Assembly: GCA_963805605.1 (NCBI GenBank)
Contig: CAWDUX010000002.1
Span: forward strand, 2,728,001 to 2,792,000
Length of the DNA: 64,000 bases
Direction of reading: 5' to 3'
DNA from: Actinocatenispora sp963805605
GTDB taxonomy: Bacteria; Actinomycetota; Actinomycetes; Mycobacteriales; Micromonosporaceae
Position 1 is the first letter of the stretch, and the number at the start of each line of letters is the position of its first letter. This document shows positions 56,940 to 64,000 of the stretch, in pieces. The position numbers and the translations under genes were made by a program. Below the pieces are notes generated by a model. It was given only the letters and a program-made list of their open reading frames with translations, was not told the DNA's origin and searched no databases.

Positions 56940-58742
56940 GTGCGACGTGATCCCGCGGTCTCCCGCTACCAGGCCAGTCGACTCTCCCCCCGTCGCCGGG
57001 CCGAGGACCTGGCCCGGATGCGGTCCGAGACGTTCGACGTCCTGATCATCGGCGGCGGGGTGACCGGGATCGGTGCCGCGCTGGACGCGGTCAGTCGCGG
57101 GCTGTCAGTCGCCGTCGTCGAGGCGCGCGACTACGCGTCCGGCACGTCCAGCCGGTCCAGCAAACTCATCCACGGTGGCCTGCGCTACCTGGAGCAGTTG
57201 GAGTTCGGTCTGGTCCGCGAGGCGTTGAAGGAACGCGGCCTGCTGCTCAACCGGTTGGCCCCGCATCTGGTCCGCCCGGTGCCATTCCTGGTGCCGCTGA
57301 CCCGGTGGTACGAGCGCGCCTACTACGGCGCCGGGGTCGCGCTGTACGACGGCATGTCGGCGCTGTCGGGTCACGCGCGCGGCGTGCCGTGGCACCGGCA
57401 CCTGACCCGACGCGGCGCCCGGAACCTGTTCCCGAGCCTGCGCGAGGATGTGCTGCGCGGCGCGATCCGCTACTACGACGGCCAGGTCGACGACGCCCGG
57501 TACGTGGTGACGATGGCCCGCTCGGCGGCCAGCTACGGCGCCGCGCTGGCCACCAGTACCCGGGTGGTGGGACTGATCCGGGACGCCCGCCAGGTCACCG
57601 GCGTACGGGTGCGGGACATGGAGTCCCGTGAGGAGTTCGACGTACGGGCCCGTACGGTCATCGCCGCGACCGGGGTGTGGTCCGACGACATCTCCGAGAT
57701 GGTGCACGAGTGCGGCACGGGTGAGGCCGGCAGCACCATCAACCTCCGGGTACGGGCCAGCAAGGGCATCCACCTGCTGGTGCCGCGCAGCGTGGTGTCC
57801 GGCGACGTGGGGCTGATCCTGCGCACCGAGTCCTCCGTGCTGTTCGTCATCCCGTGGGGCGGGCACTGGCTCATCGGCACCACCGACACCGACTGGAACC
57901 TCGACCGGGCGCACCCGGCGGCGTCCTCGGTGGACATCGACTACCTGCTCAAGCACGTCAACCAGGTGCTGGACCGGCCGATCCGGCACGAGGACATCGA
58001 GGGCGTGTACGCGGGCCTGCGGCCGCTGCTGTCCGGCGAGAGCGAGATGTCGTCGAAGCTGTCGCGCGAGCACGCGGTGGCCGAGCCGATGCTCGGGCTG
58101 CTGGTCGTCGCGGGCGGCAAGTACACGACGTACCGGGTGATGGCCCGGGACGTGATCGACCACGCCGCGCGCCGGCTGCCGGGCACCCCTCGGTCGCGTA
58201 CCGACGAGGTGCCGTTGGCCGGGGCGGACGGCTTCCACGCGGCCTGGTCGAACCGCAGCACCACGGCCCGCCGGTACGGGGTGACGGTCGGGGTGGTGGA
58301 GCATCTGCTGGAGCGTTACGGCGCGTTGGCCACCGAGGTGCTCGCGCTACTGGCGGGGCGGCCCGAGCTGGCGCGTCCGCTGCCGGGGGCGCCGGAGTAC
58401 CTGGCCGCGGAGGCGTACTACGCGGCGGCGGCTGAGGGTGCCATGCACCTGGACGACGTTCTGACCCGGCGGACCCGGATCTCGATCGAGACGCCGCACC
58501 GGGGGGTGCGTACCGCCGCGGCGGCCGCCGACGTGATGGGTGAGGTGCTCGGCTGGGATGCCGGAACCCGGGAGCGTGAGGTGCAGCACTACCTGGCCCG
58601 GGTTGGCGCGGAACGGGAGTCGCAGCTCAAGCCGGACGACCGTACCGCCGATGCGGCGCGGCTGGGCGCACCGGACGTGCGGGGCTACGGCGCGGACCCG
58701 GCGGTGGCCGATCCGCTGTCCACGGTAGACACCAAAGGGTGA
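56940..58742 (+). CDS. glpD: Aerobic glycerol-3-phosphate dehydrogenase
   Basis: FAD-dependent enzyme of 600 residues oxidising glycerol-3-P to dihydroxyacetone phosphate at the membrane, passing electrons to quinone. Seen: FAD motif FDVLIIGGGVTGIGAALDAVSRGLSVAVVEARD near 38-70, SGTSSRSSKLIHGGLRYLE near 75, IPWGGHWLIGTTDTDW near 307, ITGVYAGLRPLL-like EGVYAGLRPLLSGES near 358 and VVAGGKYTTYRVMA near 392. The C-terminal domain (DDVLTRRTRISIETPHRG) is full length. GTG 56940 is chosen; the ribosome site (GGTGGAG) is close to it. It is monocistronic. Confidence 0.95.
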   Translation: MRRDPAVSRYQASRLSPRRRAEDLARMRSETFDVLIIGGGVTGIGAALDAVSRGLSVAVVEARDYASGTSSRSSKLIHGGLRYLEQLEFGLVREALKERGLLLNRLAPHLVRPVPFLVPLTRWYERAYYGAGVALYDGMSALSGHARGVPWHRHLTRRGARNLFPSLREDVLRGAIRYYDGQVDDARYVVTMARSAASYGAALATSTRVVGLIRDARQVTGVRVRDMESREEFDVRARTVIAATGVWSDDISEMVHECGTGEAGSTINLRVRASKGIHLLVPRSVVSGDVGLILRTESSVLFVIPWGGHWLIGTTDTDWNLDRAHPAASSVDIDYLLKHVNQVLDRPIRHEDIEGVYAGLRPLLSGESEMSSKLSREHAVAEPMLGLLVVAGGKYTTYRVMARDVIDHAARRLPGTPRSRTDEVPLAGADGFHAAWSNRSTTARRYGVTVGVVEHLLERYGALATEVLALLAGRPELARPLPGAPEYLAAEAYYAAAAEGAMHLDDVLTRRTRISIETPHRGVRTAAAAADVMGEVLGWDAGTREREVQHYLARVGAERESQLKPDDRTADAARLGAPDVRGYGADPAVADPLSTVDTKG

Positions 58743-58929
58743 ATCCGTACCTGTTACGGGCCGGCGCGGGTGATTTTCCGCTGACTGGGTACTCTGTCAG
58801 GTGACTACCGAACGTGTATGGCGCGGTGCTCTGGCTCCGTGCCGGGCGGTGGGTGGAGATCTTCCGGCACCGGGGAATTTGGGCGGAAAAAACCCTGAAC
58901 GCAAGTCCCAAATCTGTGAGTTGTCCGCC

Positions 58930-58965
58930 TTGATCTGTTTGTGATGTTGCCGTGACATCACGGCA
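58930..58965 (+). promoter_or_regulatory. Candidate promoter with a palindrome on the -10 region
   Basis: In the 240-base glpD spacer, TTGATC (58930-58935) is followed after 17 bases by TGACAT, a weak -10. An 18-base palindrome TGCCGTGA-CA-TCACGGCA (58948-58965) covers it. It lies 18-53 bases before the next start. The rest of the spacer shows only a small CTGAC/GTCAG hairpin near 58780. Confidence 0.4.
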
Positions 58966-58982
58966 GCATTGGTGTACGTAGC

Positions 58983-59846
58983 GTGGTGAACATGGCGGCC
59001 GTGATACCCAATGCCGCGCACCCGGCCGGCAGCAGGCGCCCGGGTACGCCGCTCCTCGCGCTGGCCGCAGGTGGTCTGTTCGGAGTCGTACAGACACTGC
59101 TGGCGCAGCGGTTCGGTCTGCTGAGGTTCGACGCCGGCCAGTCCGATTCCTGGAGCATCGAACTCGCCACCCTCACCTGGCTGTCCGCGCTCAGCGTCGT
59201 CGTCGGCGTACTGGTCGCCGGCCGGCTCGGCGAATCCCGCCGGCCGCCGGACAGGCCGCGCCGCCAGGACCCGTTCGCGATCGCCGCAGCGGTCCTCGGC
59301 AGCCTGCTCGCCGTGCCGCTGACCACCTCCTCCGCCGCCTGGGCCGCCCTCTACGGGGGCGCCACGCCGACCTGGCAGACCGCCGTACCGGTACTGCTCG
59401 GTGTCGCACTCGGCGCCGTCGCCGGCCTCGTCTGCCAGCGGTCCCGGCCGGTCGCGGTCGGCCTGGCCGTTGGCTCGATCGTCATCTGGTCGACGGCCGT
59501 ACTGTCCGTACTGCTGGACCCGGACCGTGCGCCGGTGCTCGGCCACCCCGACCTCGGGTTCGGTTCCGCCGTACGTGGCCCGCAGCTCGGCGCGCTGGTG
59601 CTGGCCCTGCTGTACGGCGCTGTCGTCGGCGTCACCTGGGGCACCCGCCGGGTGCAGTCCCGGGTGACCGCCGCACTCGCCGGCCCCGCCCTCGTCGCCG
59701 CCGCGTTCCTGGTCGCCGTACCCATCGCCGGCCCGGTCTGGCTCTGGTCGCCGATCCCGACCGCCCTGCTCGCCATCCCCTGCGCCGGGTTCGCGGCACT
59801 GGTCAGCGGCTGGGCCGCGGACCGTCGCCGGCGCCACCACGACTGA
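58983..59846 (+). CDS. Integral membrane protein of unknown function
   Basis: Protein of 287 residues with about eight hydrophobic segments, the first at LLALAAGGLFGVVQTLLAQRFG, then ATLTWLSALSVVVGVLVAG, AIAAAVLGSLLAVPLTTSSAAWAALYGG, TAVPVLLGVALGAVAGLVC, LAVGSIVIWSTAVLSVLL, LGALVLALLYGAVVGVTWG, AALAGPALVAAAFLVAVPIAGPVWLWSPI and a last helix near 265. I recognise no family. The start may be GTG 58983 or ATG 58992 (no good ribosome site for either). A palindrome covers its promoter region. Convergent with the GNAT gene. Confidence 0.78.
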   Translation: MVNMAAVIPNAAHPAGSRRPGTPLLALAAGGLFGVVQTLLAQRFGLLRFDAGQSDSWSIELATLTWLSALSVVVGVLVAGRLGESRRPPDRPRRQDPFAIAAAVLGSLLAVPLTTSSAAWAALYGGATPTWQTAVPVLLGVALGAVAGLVCQRSRPVAVGLAVGSIVIWSTAVLSVLLDPDRAPVLGHPDLGFGSAVRGPQLGALVLALLYGAVVGVTWGTRRVQSRVTAALAGPALVAAAFLVAVPIAGPVWLWSPIPTALLAIPCAGFAALVSGWAADRRRRHHD

Positions 59847-59865
59847 CCCACCGCGGCTCGCGGTC

Positions 59866-60510
59866 CTACGGCGCCGACACCGACGCAGATGGCGCGAGCG
59901 GCTTGCGGAGTTCGGCGAACCGGAGATCCTGGCGCTTCGGCGTGCCGAAACGTTCGTCGCCGTACGGGAAGGGTTCGGTCGCGCCGCTCCGTCGGTAGCC
60001 GCGGCGTTCGTAGTAGCTGATCAGATCCTCGCGGACGGACAGTACGGTCATCCGCATCTGCCGACAGCCCTGTGCGGCGGCCCGCCGTTCCGCCTCGGCC
60101 AGTACGGCCGAACCGATGCCGCCGCCCTGCTGGCGGGGGCGTACCGCGAACAGGCCGAAGTAGCCGGTTTCGCCGTCCTGTTCCAGTTGGCAGCAGGCCA
60201 GCAGGCTGTCGTCCCGGGCGCCACCATCCCGGGCGCCACCATCCCGGAGGTCGCGGTTCTGGGGGTCGCCATCCCGGGCGTCATGGTTCTGGGGTTCACG
60301 GTGGGAGAAGAACAGCAGGACCTGACCGCCCGGCCGGTCGATCATGTCGAGGAACATGCCCGGGTCGGTCCGCAACCCGTCCAGCAGGTGCGCCTCGGTC
60401 GTCCAACCCGCCACGTCGGGTTCGCCCCGGTACGCCGCGTGCACCAGATCGAGTACCCGATCGGTGTCCGCCGGAGTGGCCCGCCGGACCAACAGCGCCA
60501 GGTCGTTCAT
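59866..60510 (-). CDS. GNAT acetyltransferase with a low-complexity insert
   Basis: Protein of 214 residues. The core is a GNAT domain: RRATPADTDRVLDLVHAAYRGE, GYFGLFAVRPRQQGGGIGSAVLAEAERRAAAQGCRQMRMTVLSVREDLISYYERRGYRRSG, with RQQGGGIGS as acetyl-CoA loop. Between the strands, after VLLFFSHRE, stands a 25-residue stretch of repeated DGxxARDG/RD-type residues (positions 74-100) coded by tandem short repeats; it would form an extra loop. ATG 60510 fits the family start; an upstream GTG-rich frame is unlikely. It is convergent with the membrane protein. Confidence 0.82.
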   Translation of the reverse strand: MNDLALLVRRATPADTDRVLDLVHAAYRGEPDVAGWTTEAHLLDGLRTDPGMFLDMIDRPGGQVLLFFSHREPQNHDARDGDPQNRDLRDGGARDGGARDDSLLACCQLEQDGETGYFGLFAVRPRQQGGGIGSAVLAEAERRAAAQGCRQMRMTVLSVREDLISYYERRGYRRSGATEPFPYGDERFGTPKRQDLRFAELRKPLAPSASVSAP

Positions 60511-60668
60511 GACTCCCCTTCTCGTCCCCGTGACGCTCCTGCCGTCACTCCAGGGACGGTACGCCCGCCGTCGCCGGACGCGCCGCTGCGCCCACCCGCC
60601 CGCACCAGGGAGCACCCGTACGGTTACCGAAAGTGTCGCTATGGTGTGGGTTCGGATCACCCGGCAGA

Positions 60669-60692
60669 AATTCCGGAATTCACGGAACCGTG
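60669..60692. promoter_or_regulatory. Adjacent palindromes in the GNAT-lipoprotein spacer
   Basis: AATTCCGGAATT (60669-60680) is a perfect 12-bp palindrome and is directly followed by CACGG-AA-CCGTG (60681-60692). They stand 26-49 bases before the lipoprotein start. TATGGT at 60640-60645 is a possible -10 without a clear -35. Confidence 0.4.
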
Positions 60693-60717
60693 CCGTGATC
60701 CGCTGCGTCCCATAGGC

Positions 60718-61293
60718 GTGAACGTACGGATGACAGGCGTGGTCGCCGCCGCCGCTGGGCTCCTGGCCCTCGCGCTGGCCGGCTGCGGCCCCGACAAGCC
60801 CGGCAGCGACGCTGCCGCGAGCGGCTCGGCCAGTCCTACGCTCGGCCGCTCCAGCACCGCGACGGCGTCCGCATCACCGTCCGTGACCCCGTCCGGCAGT
60901 CCCAGCAGTACGGGCGGCCACGGCACGCTACCCCCGGCGCCACCCGCCGCGAAAATGCTGACACTGCAGGTCGGCGGCGGTTTCGTGGGACGCAAAGACG
61001 ACCTGACGGTGATGCCGAACGGGGACTGGACCCTCGTCGACGGCCGCAAGGGCGTCACTCGGCACGGAACGCTGACCGGCGCACAGCGCGACCAGCTACA
61101 GAAGCTGGTGAACAGCCCGAAGCTCGCCGCCGAGGCGAAACTGCGGCAGCCCGGTGCCGCCTGCGCGGACGGGTTCACCTACAAGCTGCAGGTCGGCTCG
61201 GTCACGATGATGCGGGCAAACTGCGGCACCACCTCGAACACCCCGACCTTCAACGCGGTGATCTCCCTACTCGGCAAGGCGACACCGCTGTGA
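60718..61293 (+). CDS. Lipoprotein of unknown function
   Basis: Exported protein of 191 residues. The signal peptide (GVVAAAAGLLALALAGCG) ends in the lipobox LAGC at about residue 22. A Ser/Thr/Pro/Ala-rich linker (residues 25-75) is followed by a globular part MLTLQVGGGFVGRKDDLTVMPNGDWTLVDGRKGVTRHGTLTGAQRDQLQKLVNSPKLAAEAKLRQ with two Cys (PGAACADGFTYKLQVGSVTMMRANCGTTS) likely forming a disulphide. I do not name a family. GTG 60718 or ATG 60730 may be the start. It is an isolated gene. Confidence 0.8.
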   Translation: MNVRMTGVVAAAAGLLALALAGCGPDKPGSDAAASGSASPTLGRSSTATASASPSVTPSGSPSSTGGHGTLPPAPPAAKMLTLQVGGGFVGRKDDLTVMPNGDWTLVDGRKGVTRHGTLTGAQRDQLQKLVNSPKLAAEAKLRQPGAACADGFTYKLQVGSVTMMRANCGTTSNTPTFNAVISLLGKATPL

Positions 61294-61317
61294 GACATCA
61301 CAAGACATGACACCCGA

Positions 61318-61397
61318 GGTTCCCGGCTCTGAGGGGCGCCGGGAACCGCTGCGCCGTCCCGGTCCGGGCGCTGGGGCAAGGACCGGGACGGCGCAGC
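61318..61397. terminator. Two consecutive strong hairpins after the lipoprotein gene
   Basis: First GGTTCCCGG/CCGGGAACC (61318-61326 with 61339-61347), then a perfect 18-bp stem (61348-61365 with 61380-61397, arm starting GCTGCGCCGTCC) around 14 bases. The pair lies 25 bases past the lipoprotein stop and just before repeat C. Confidence 0.75.
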
Positions 61398-61402
61398 ACT
61401 AT

Positions 61403-61608
61403 TACCTGGCCTCGCTCGCTTCGCTCGACTCGGCGGGCGCTGGCTCCACCGGCGCTTGGATCGGCCTGTTGAAGGCCTGCGGGGGCGACGCCTTCGGCGC
61501 GCCTCCTCGGGCTTCTGCGGCCGAGCGCGCCGGCTACGCCATCGCGTCCGGGTCAGCGTGATCCTGTCCCGCGCCCCGCGCGGGACCCTGACAACCCAGG
61601 TGGGGTAG
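61403..61608 (-). repeat. Dispersed repeat, copy C (inverted)
   Basis: Full-length copy on the opposite strand, 40 kb from copies A and B. In its own direction: lead-in CTACCCCACC and TGGGTTGTCAGG, the hairpin (61566-61586), a spacer equal to that of copy B, and the core 61403-61546. It differs from copies A/B by one base in GCGCCYGCC and at the core end. Confidence 0.85.
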
Positions 61609-61802
61609 CGGCGAGAATGGTGGCGTGTTCTGGTGCTGCGGCGGGGCGGGGGCTGCTGAAACTCACTCACCCACTTGCGGTGGAAGTCGGCAGGAATGAC
61701 TGCCATACCGTGGTCGATGCGCTGAGGTCAACGCCGTTCACTTAAGGGTCCACCTTGATGTGAATGAGGCTCGCGCTGTGGCCTTCTGTCACGTCCGCGT
61801 AG
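61609..61802. other. Gene-free spacer
   Basis: About 190 bases after repeat C. I see no ORF with family features, no repeat and no strong hairpin; it is slightly less GC-rich than coding DNA. Confidence 0.35.
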
Positions 61803-61867
61803 GCATTTTCCCCGAAAGTCCTATTCGCTAATCGGGGATAAACCTTTACTTTTTCGGGGAAAAATGC
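61803..61867. terminator. AT-flanked bidirectional terminator
   Basis: GCATTTTCCCCGAAAGT (61803-61819) faces ACTTTTTCGGGGAAAAATGC (61848-61867), a nearly perfect stem with T- and A-runs on both sides. It lies 80 bases past the end of the minus-strand NlpC-like gene and can stop transcription from either side. Confidence 0.75.
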
Positions 61868-61946
61868 GCGGTGGTGGGGGTTGTGCGGTGCGCAGTGGGG
61901 TGGGGCCCGCGGTTTGGGTGAACCGTGGGCCCCGGAGTGCGTCTGG

Positions 61947-62741
61947 TCAGTGGTTGTACTTGAACCAGGGCTGGGTCCAGCCGAGGTAGGGCTTGCCCCA
62001 CTTGCTCTTGATCTCCGCGATCGTGGTCACGGTCAGTGTGCCGTTGCCGTGGATGTCGTTGGAGATGAACTTGCCGCCACCGATGGAGATCATCACGTGG
62101 CCCGAGCCGCCGGAGAAGAACGCCAGGCCGCCGGCAGGGACGCTGGTGGCGCCGGGGTGCTTGTACTTGCCGGGCACCTGGGTCCAGTGCACGTACGCGG
62201 TGGTGGAGCCGGATGCCGGGAAGCCGTACGCCAGGCCCATGATGTGGTCGCAGCGCCGGTAGTAGTCGGCGTGGTAGCTGGTCGTCTTGTGGTTCTTGGC
62301 CCAGGTGACGGCGGCGGCGCAGCCGCGCGGGTCGCCGAGCCCGCTGACGGAGCATGCGGTGCCACCGGAGGACCCACAGGCTGGGGCAACAGTTCCGTCC
62401 GAGCCGGTGTACACGTACGTGTCGGTGATGTAGCCGTGCTTGCCGGGGATGTGGTCCCAGATGTTGCTGGTGCCGTACTTGCCGGTGACGGTCGTGCCGT
62501 GGGTCTGGCAGTCGATGGTGACCGAGGCGCCACTGGCGACGCTGCCCACGACGGTGTCGCTGGTGTGCGGGCCGGAGTGCACGTTGACCGAGGCGCCGGA
62601 GTTGGTGTGCACGGTGCCCGACGCGGCTGCGGCACTGCCGGAGAACAACAGCACCCCGGCCATCGTGGCGCCGAGTGAGGCCAGCCCGACCCGGGCGGCA
62701 CGACTCCGGGCGGCACGGGTGAGACGAGAACTGGGGGACAT
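61947..62741 (-). CDS. Secreted SH3-domain protein with NlpC/P60-like C-terminus
   Basis: Exported protein of 264 residues. A signal peptide (residues 1-40, RVGLASLGATMAGVLLFSGSAAAAS) is followed by a bacterial SH3-like domain (GASVNVHSGPHTSDTVVGSVASGASVTIDCQTHGTTVTGKYGTSNIWDHI, 45-110). The C-terminal half has YYRRCDHIMGLAYG near 165, with a Cys that fits the catalytic position, and SGHVMISIGGGKFISND near 215 with the His, as in NlpC/P60 or CHAP peptidases, but the surroundings deviate from both. It probably cleaves or binds cell-wall peptides. ATG 62741 follows AAAGGA. Confidence 0.83.
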   Translation of the reverse strand: MSPSSRLTRAARSRAARVGLASLGATMAGVLLFSGSAAAASGTVHTNSGASVNVHSGPHTSDTVVGSVASGASVTIDCQTHGTTVTGKYGTSNIWDHIPGKHGYITDTYVYTGSDGTVAPACGSSGGTACSVSGLGDPRGCAAAVTWAKNHKTTSYHADYYRRCDHIMGLAYGFPASGSTTAYVHWTQVPGKYKHPGATSVPAGGLAFFSGGSGHVMISIGGGKFISNDIHGNGTLTVTTIAEIKSKWGKPYLGWTQPWFKYNH

Positions 62742-62896
62742 CTCGATTCCTTTCGTGAACGAGATAGTTCGCCCCAGATTCTTACTGTGACCTGGGCAAC
62801 ATGGCTACGTGAAAACTACTGATCAGTAGCTACATCTGGCGGCGTGACCGTTTCTTGATCATTTTTCGTGTGGTCACGTGTAGTAGGAACGGCAGG
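62742..62896. promoter_or_regulatory. Upstream region of the SH3/NlpC-like gene
   Basis: The 155 bases hold a perfect 14-bp palindrome CTACTGATCAGTAG (62816-62829) and an AT-rich stretch near 62850. No c-di-AMP riboswitch, common before such genes, was recognised. AAAGGA near 62749-62754 (minus strand) is the ribosome site. Confidence 0.4.
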
Positions 62897-64000
62897 TCAC
62901 GAGCCCATGGCCGGCCCGAGGACATCGTCGGCGTCCACAATCGTGTACGCGTAGCCCTGTTCGGCCAGGAACCGCTGCCGGTGCGCCGCGTACTCCGCGT
63001 CGATCGTGTCCCGCGACACCACGGTGTAGAAGTGCGCCTGCCGCCCGTCGGCCTTCGGCCGCAGCACCCGCCCCAGCCGCTGCGCCTCCTCCTGACGGGA
63101 GCCGAACGTGCCGGAGACCTGGATCGCCACCGCCGCCTCCGGCAGGTCGATGGAGAAGTTCGCCACCTTCGACACCACCAGGGTGCGCAACTCGCCGGAC
63201 CGGAAGGCGTCGAACAACCGCTCCCGTTCCTTGTTGGTCGTCTTCCCCTCGATCACCGGCACGTCCAGCTCGGCGGCGAACGCGTCGAGCTGATCCAGGT
63301 ACGCGCCGATCACCAGCACCTGCTCGCCGGCGTGCCGGCCAACCAGCTGCTTCACCACCGGTACCTTGGTCCGCGCGGTCGCCGCCATCCGGTAGCGCTC
63401 GTCCGGCTCGGCGGTCGCGTACGCCATCCGCTCGGCGTCGGTGAGCGTCACCCGCACCTCGACACACTCGGCGGGGGCGATCCAGCCCTGCGACTCGATG
63501 TCCTTCCACGGTGCGTCGTAGCGTTTCGGGCCGATCAGCGAGAACACGTCGCCTTCCCGGCCGTCCTCGCGTACCAGGGTGGCGGTCAGGCCCAGCCGAC
63601 GGCGGGCCTGCAGGTCGGCGGTGAACCGGAAGATCGGCGCCGGCAGCAGATGCACCTCGTCGTAGATGACCAGACCCCAGTCGCGGGCGCCGAACAGGTC
63701 CAGGTGCGGGTACACGCCCTTCCGGCGTGCGGTCAGCACCTGGTACGTGGCGATCGTGACCGGCCTGATCTCCTTACGTTCCCCGGAGTACTCGCCGATC
63801 TCGTCCTCGGTCAGCGACGTACGGGCGACCAGTTCACGCTTCCACTGCCGGCCGGCCACCGTGTTGGTGACCAGGATCAGGGTCGTCGCCTGTACCTGCG
63901 CCATCGCCGCCGCGCCGACCAGGGTCTTGCCCGCGCCGCAGGGCAGTACGACCACGCCCGATCCGCCGGCCCAGAACGAGTCGGCGGCCTGCTGCTGGTA
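62897..64000 (-). CDS. Bacterial XPB/Rad25-like DNA helicase, 5' part off the window
   Basis: The visible 367 residues form the helicase core of bacterial XPB. Seen in order: PCGAGKTLVGAAAM (Walker A), LVTNTVAGRQWKREL (Ia), EIRPVTIATYQVL, LVIYDEVHLLP (DEVH box), GLTATLVREDGREGDVFSLIGPKRYDAPWKDIE (motif III and the XPB-specific stretch), and SGTFGSRQEEAQRLGRVLRPK (motif VI). The end is DDVLGPAMGS. It uses ATP to unwind or translocate DNA, in repair or related tasks. The N-terminal part and start lie beyond base 64000. Frame is open to the edge. Confidence 0.93.
   Translation of the reverse strand, partial: YQQQAADSFWAGGSGVVVLPCGAGKTLVGAAAMAQVQATTLILVTNTVAGRQWKRELVARTSLTEDEIGEYSGERKEIRPVTIATYQVLTARRKGVYPHLDLFGARDWGLVIYDEVHLLPAPIFRFTADLQARRRLGLTATLVREDGREGDVFSLIGPKRYDAPWKDIESQGWIAPAECVEVRVTLTDAERMAYATAEPDERYRMAATARTKVPVVKQLVGRHAGEQVLVIGAYLDQLDAFAAELDVPVIEGKTTNKERERLFDAFRSGELRTLVVSKVANFSIDLPEAAVAIQVSGTFGSRQEEAQRLGRVLRPKADGRQAHFYTVVSRDTIDAEYAAHRQRFLAEQGYAYTIVDADDVLGPAMGS

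Noticed and set aside
61307..61561. Short ORF running through repeat copy C (and its counterparts in copies A/B)
   Set aside because: The frame is part of the repeat, has no ribosome site and no known domain; treated as a property of the element, not a gene.
62742..62880. c-di-AMP (ydaO) riboswitch before the SH3/NlpC-like gene
   Set aside because: Such riboswitches often precede actinobacterial wall hydrolases, but none of the conserved blocks is present in these bases.

Overview
The window is high-GC DNA from a filamentous actinobacterium, most likely of the Micromonosporaceae. The signs are actinobacterial families (DUF3263, XRE-DUF5753/DUF397 pairs, DUF2785, a bacterial XPB helicase), frequent GTG starts with GGAG-type ribosome sites, tandem CIRCE boxes before a groES-less groEL, and a strong preference for GTAC-containing words. 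No tRNA, rRNA, CRISPR array, transposase or phage gene was seen.

1-14 kb is an amino-sugar region. A minus-strand operon encodes a class II sugar-bisphosphate aldolase (cut by the edge), a PfkB kinase, NagA-type deacetylase, ROK kinase and SIS isomerase/deaminase. It diverges from a DeoR repressor and looks like a complete GalNAc-type (tagatose) pathway. After DUF3263 come a NagZ-type GH3 glycosidase and a five-gene peptide-type ABC importer, then signal peptidase I.

14-31 kb holds a Uma2-fold protein, a CDC48-like double AAA+ ATPase, a hydrolase-ABC ATPase fusion with its permease, two copies of a dispersed repeat, an ArsR/EamA pair with mirrored operators, a SAM-I riboswitch in front of threonine synthase followed by a possible structured RNA, a tandem GNAT protein, PaaN, a cold-shock protein, a YeiH/LysR pair and a membrane protein.

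31-46 kb starts with CIRCE-controlled groEL and moves into a peptidoglycan-sugar recycling island: murQ diverging from nagZ-namZ-GNAT-PIG-L, then a GNAT gene, a MurNAc/GlcNAc-type kinase, an M19 dipeptidase, an unknown protein and a sugar-porter MFS transporter. Glycosidases, kinase, etherase and dipeptidase together would take muropeptides or MurNAc-GlcNAc fragments to GlcNAc-6-P, which the first region could feed on.

46-64 kb is more accessory: a polytopic membrane-anchored subtilase, a methyltransferase, an archaeal-type ATPase whose start codon lies in an inverted repeat, a five-gene operon (XRE, DUF397, a broken P-loop kinase, an unknown, an Imm5-like immunity protein), a divergent gene with an 8-codon leader ORF, GNAT and glyoxalase-fold proteins, a secreted Vps62-like protein, glpD, an unknown membrane protein, a lipoprotein, a third inverted copy of the dispersed repeat, a secreted SH3-NlpC-like protein and the 3' part of an XPB helicase.
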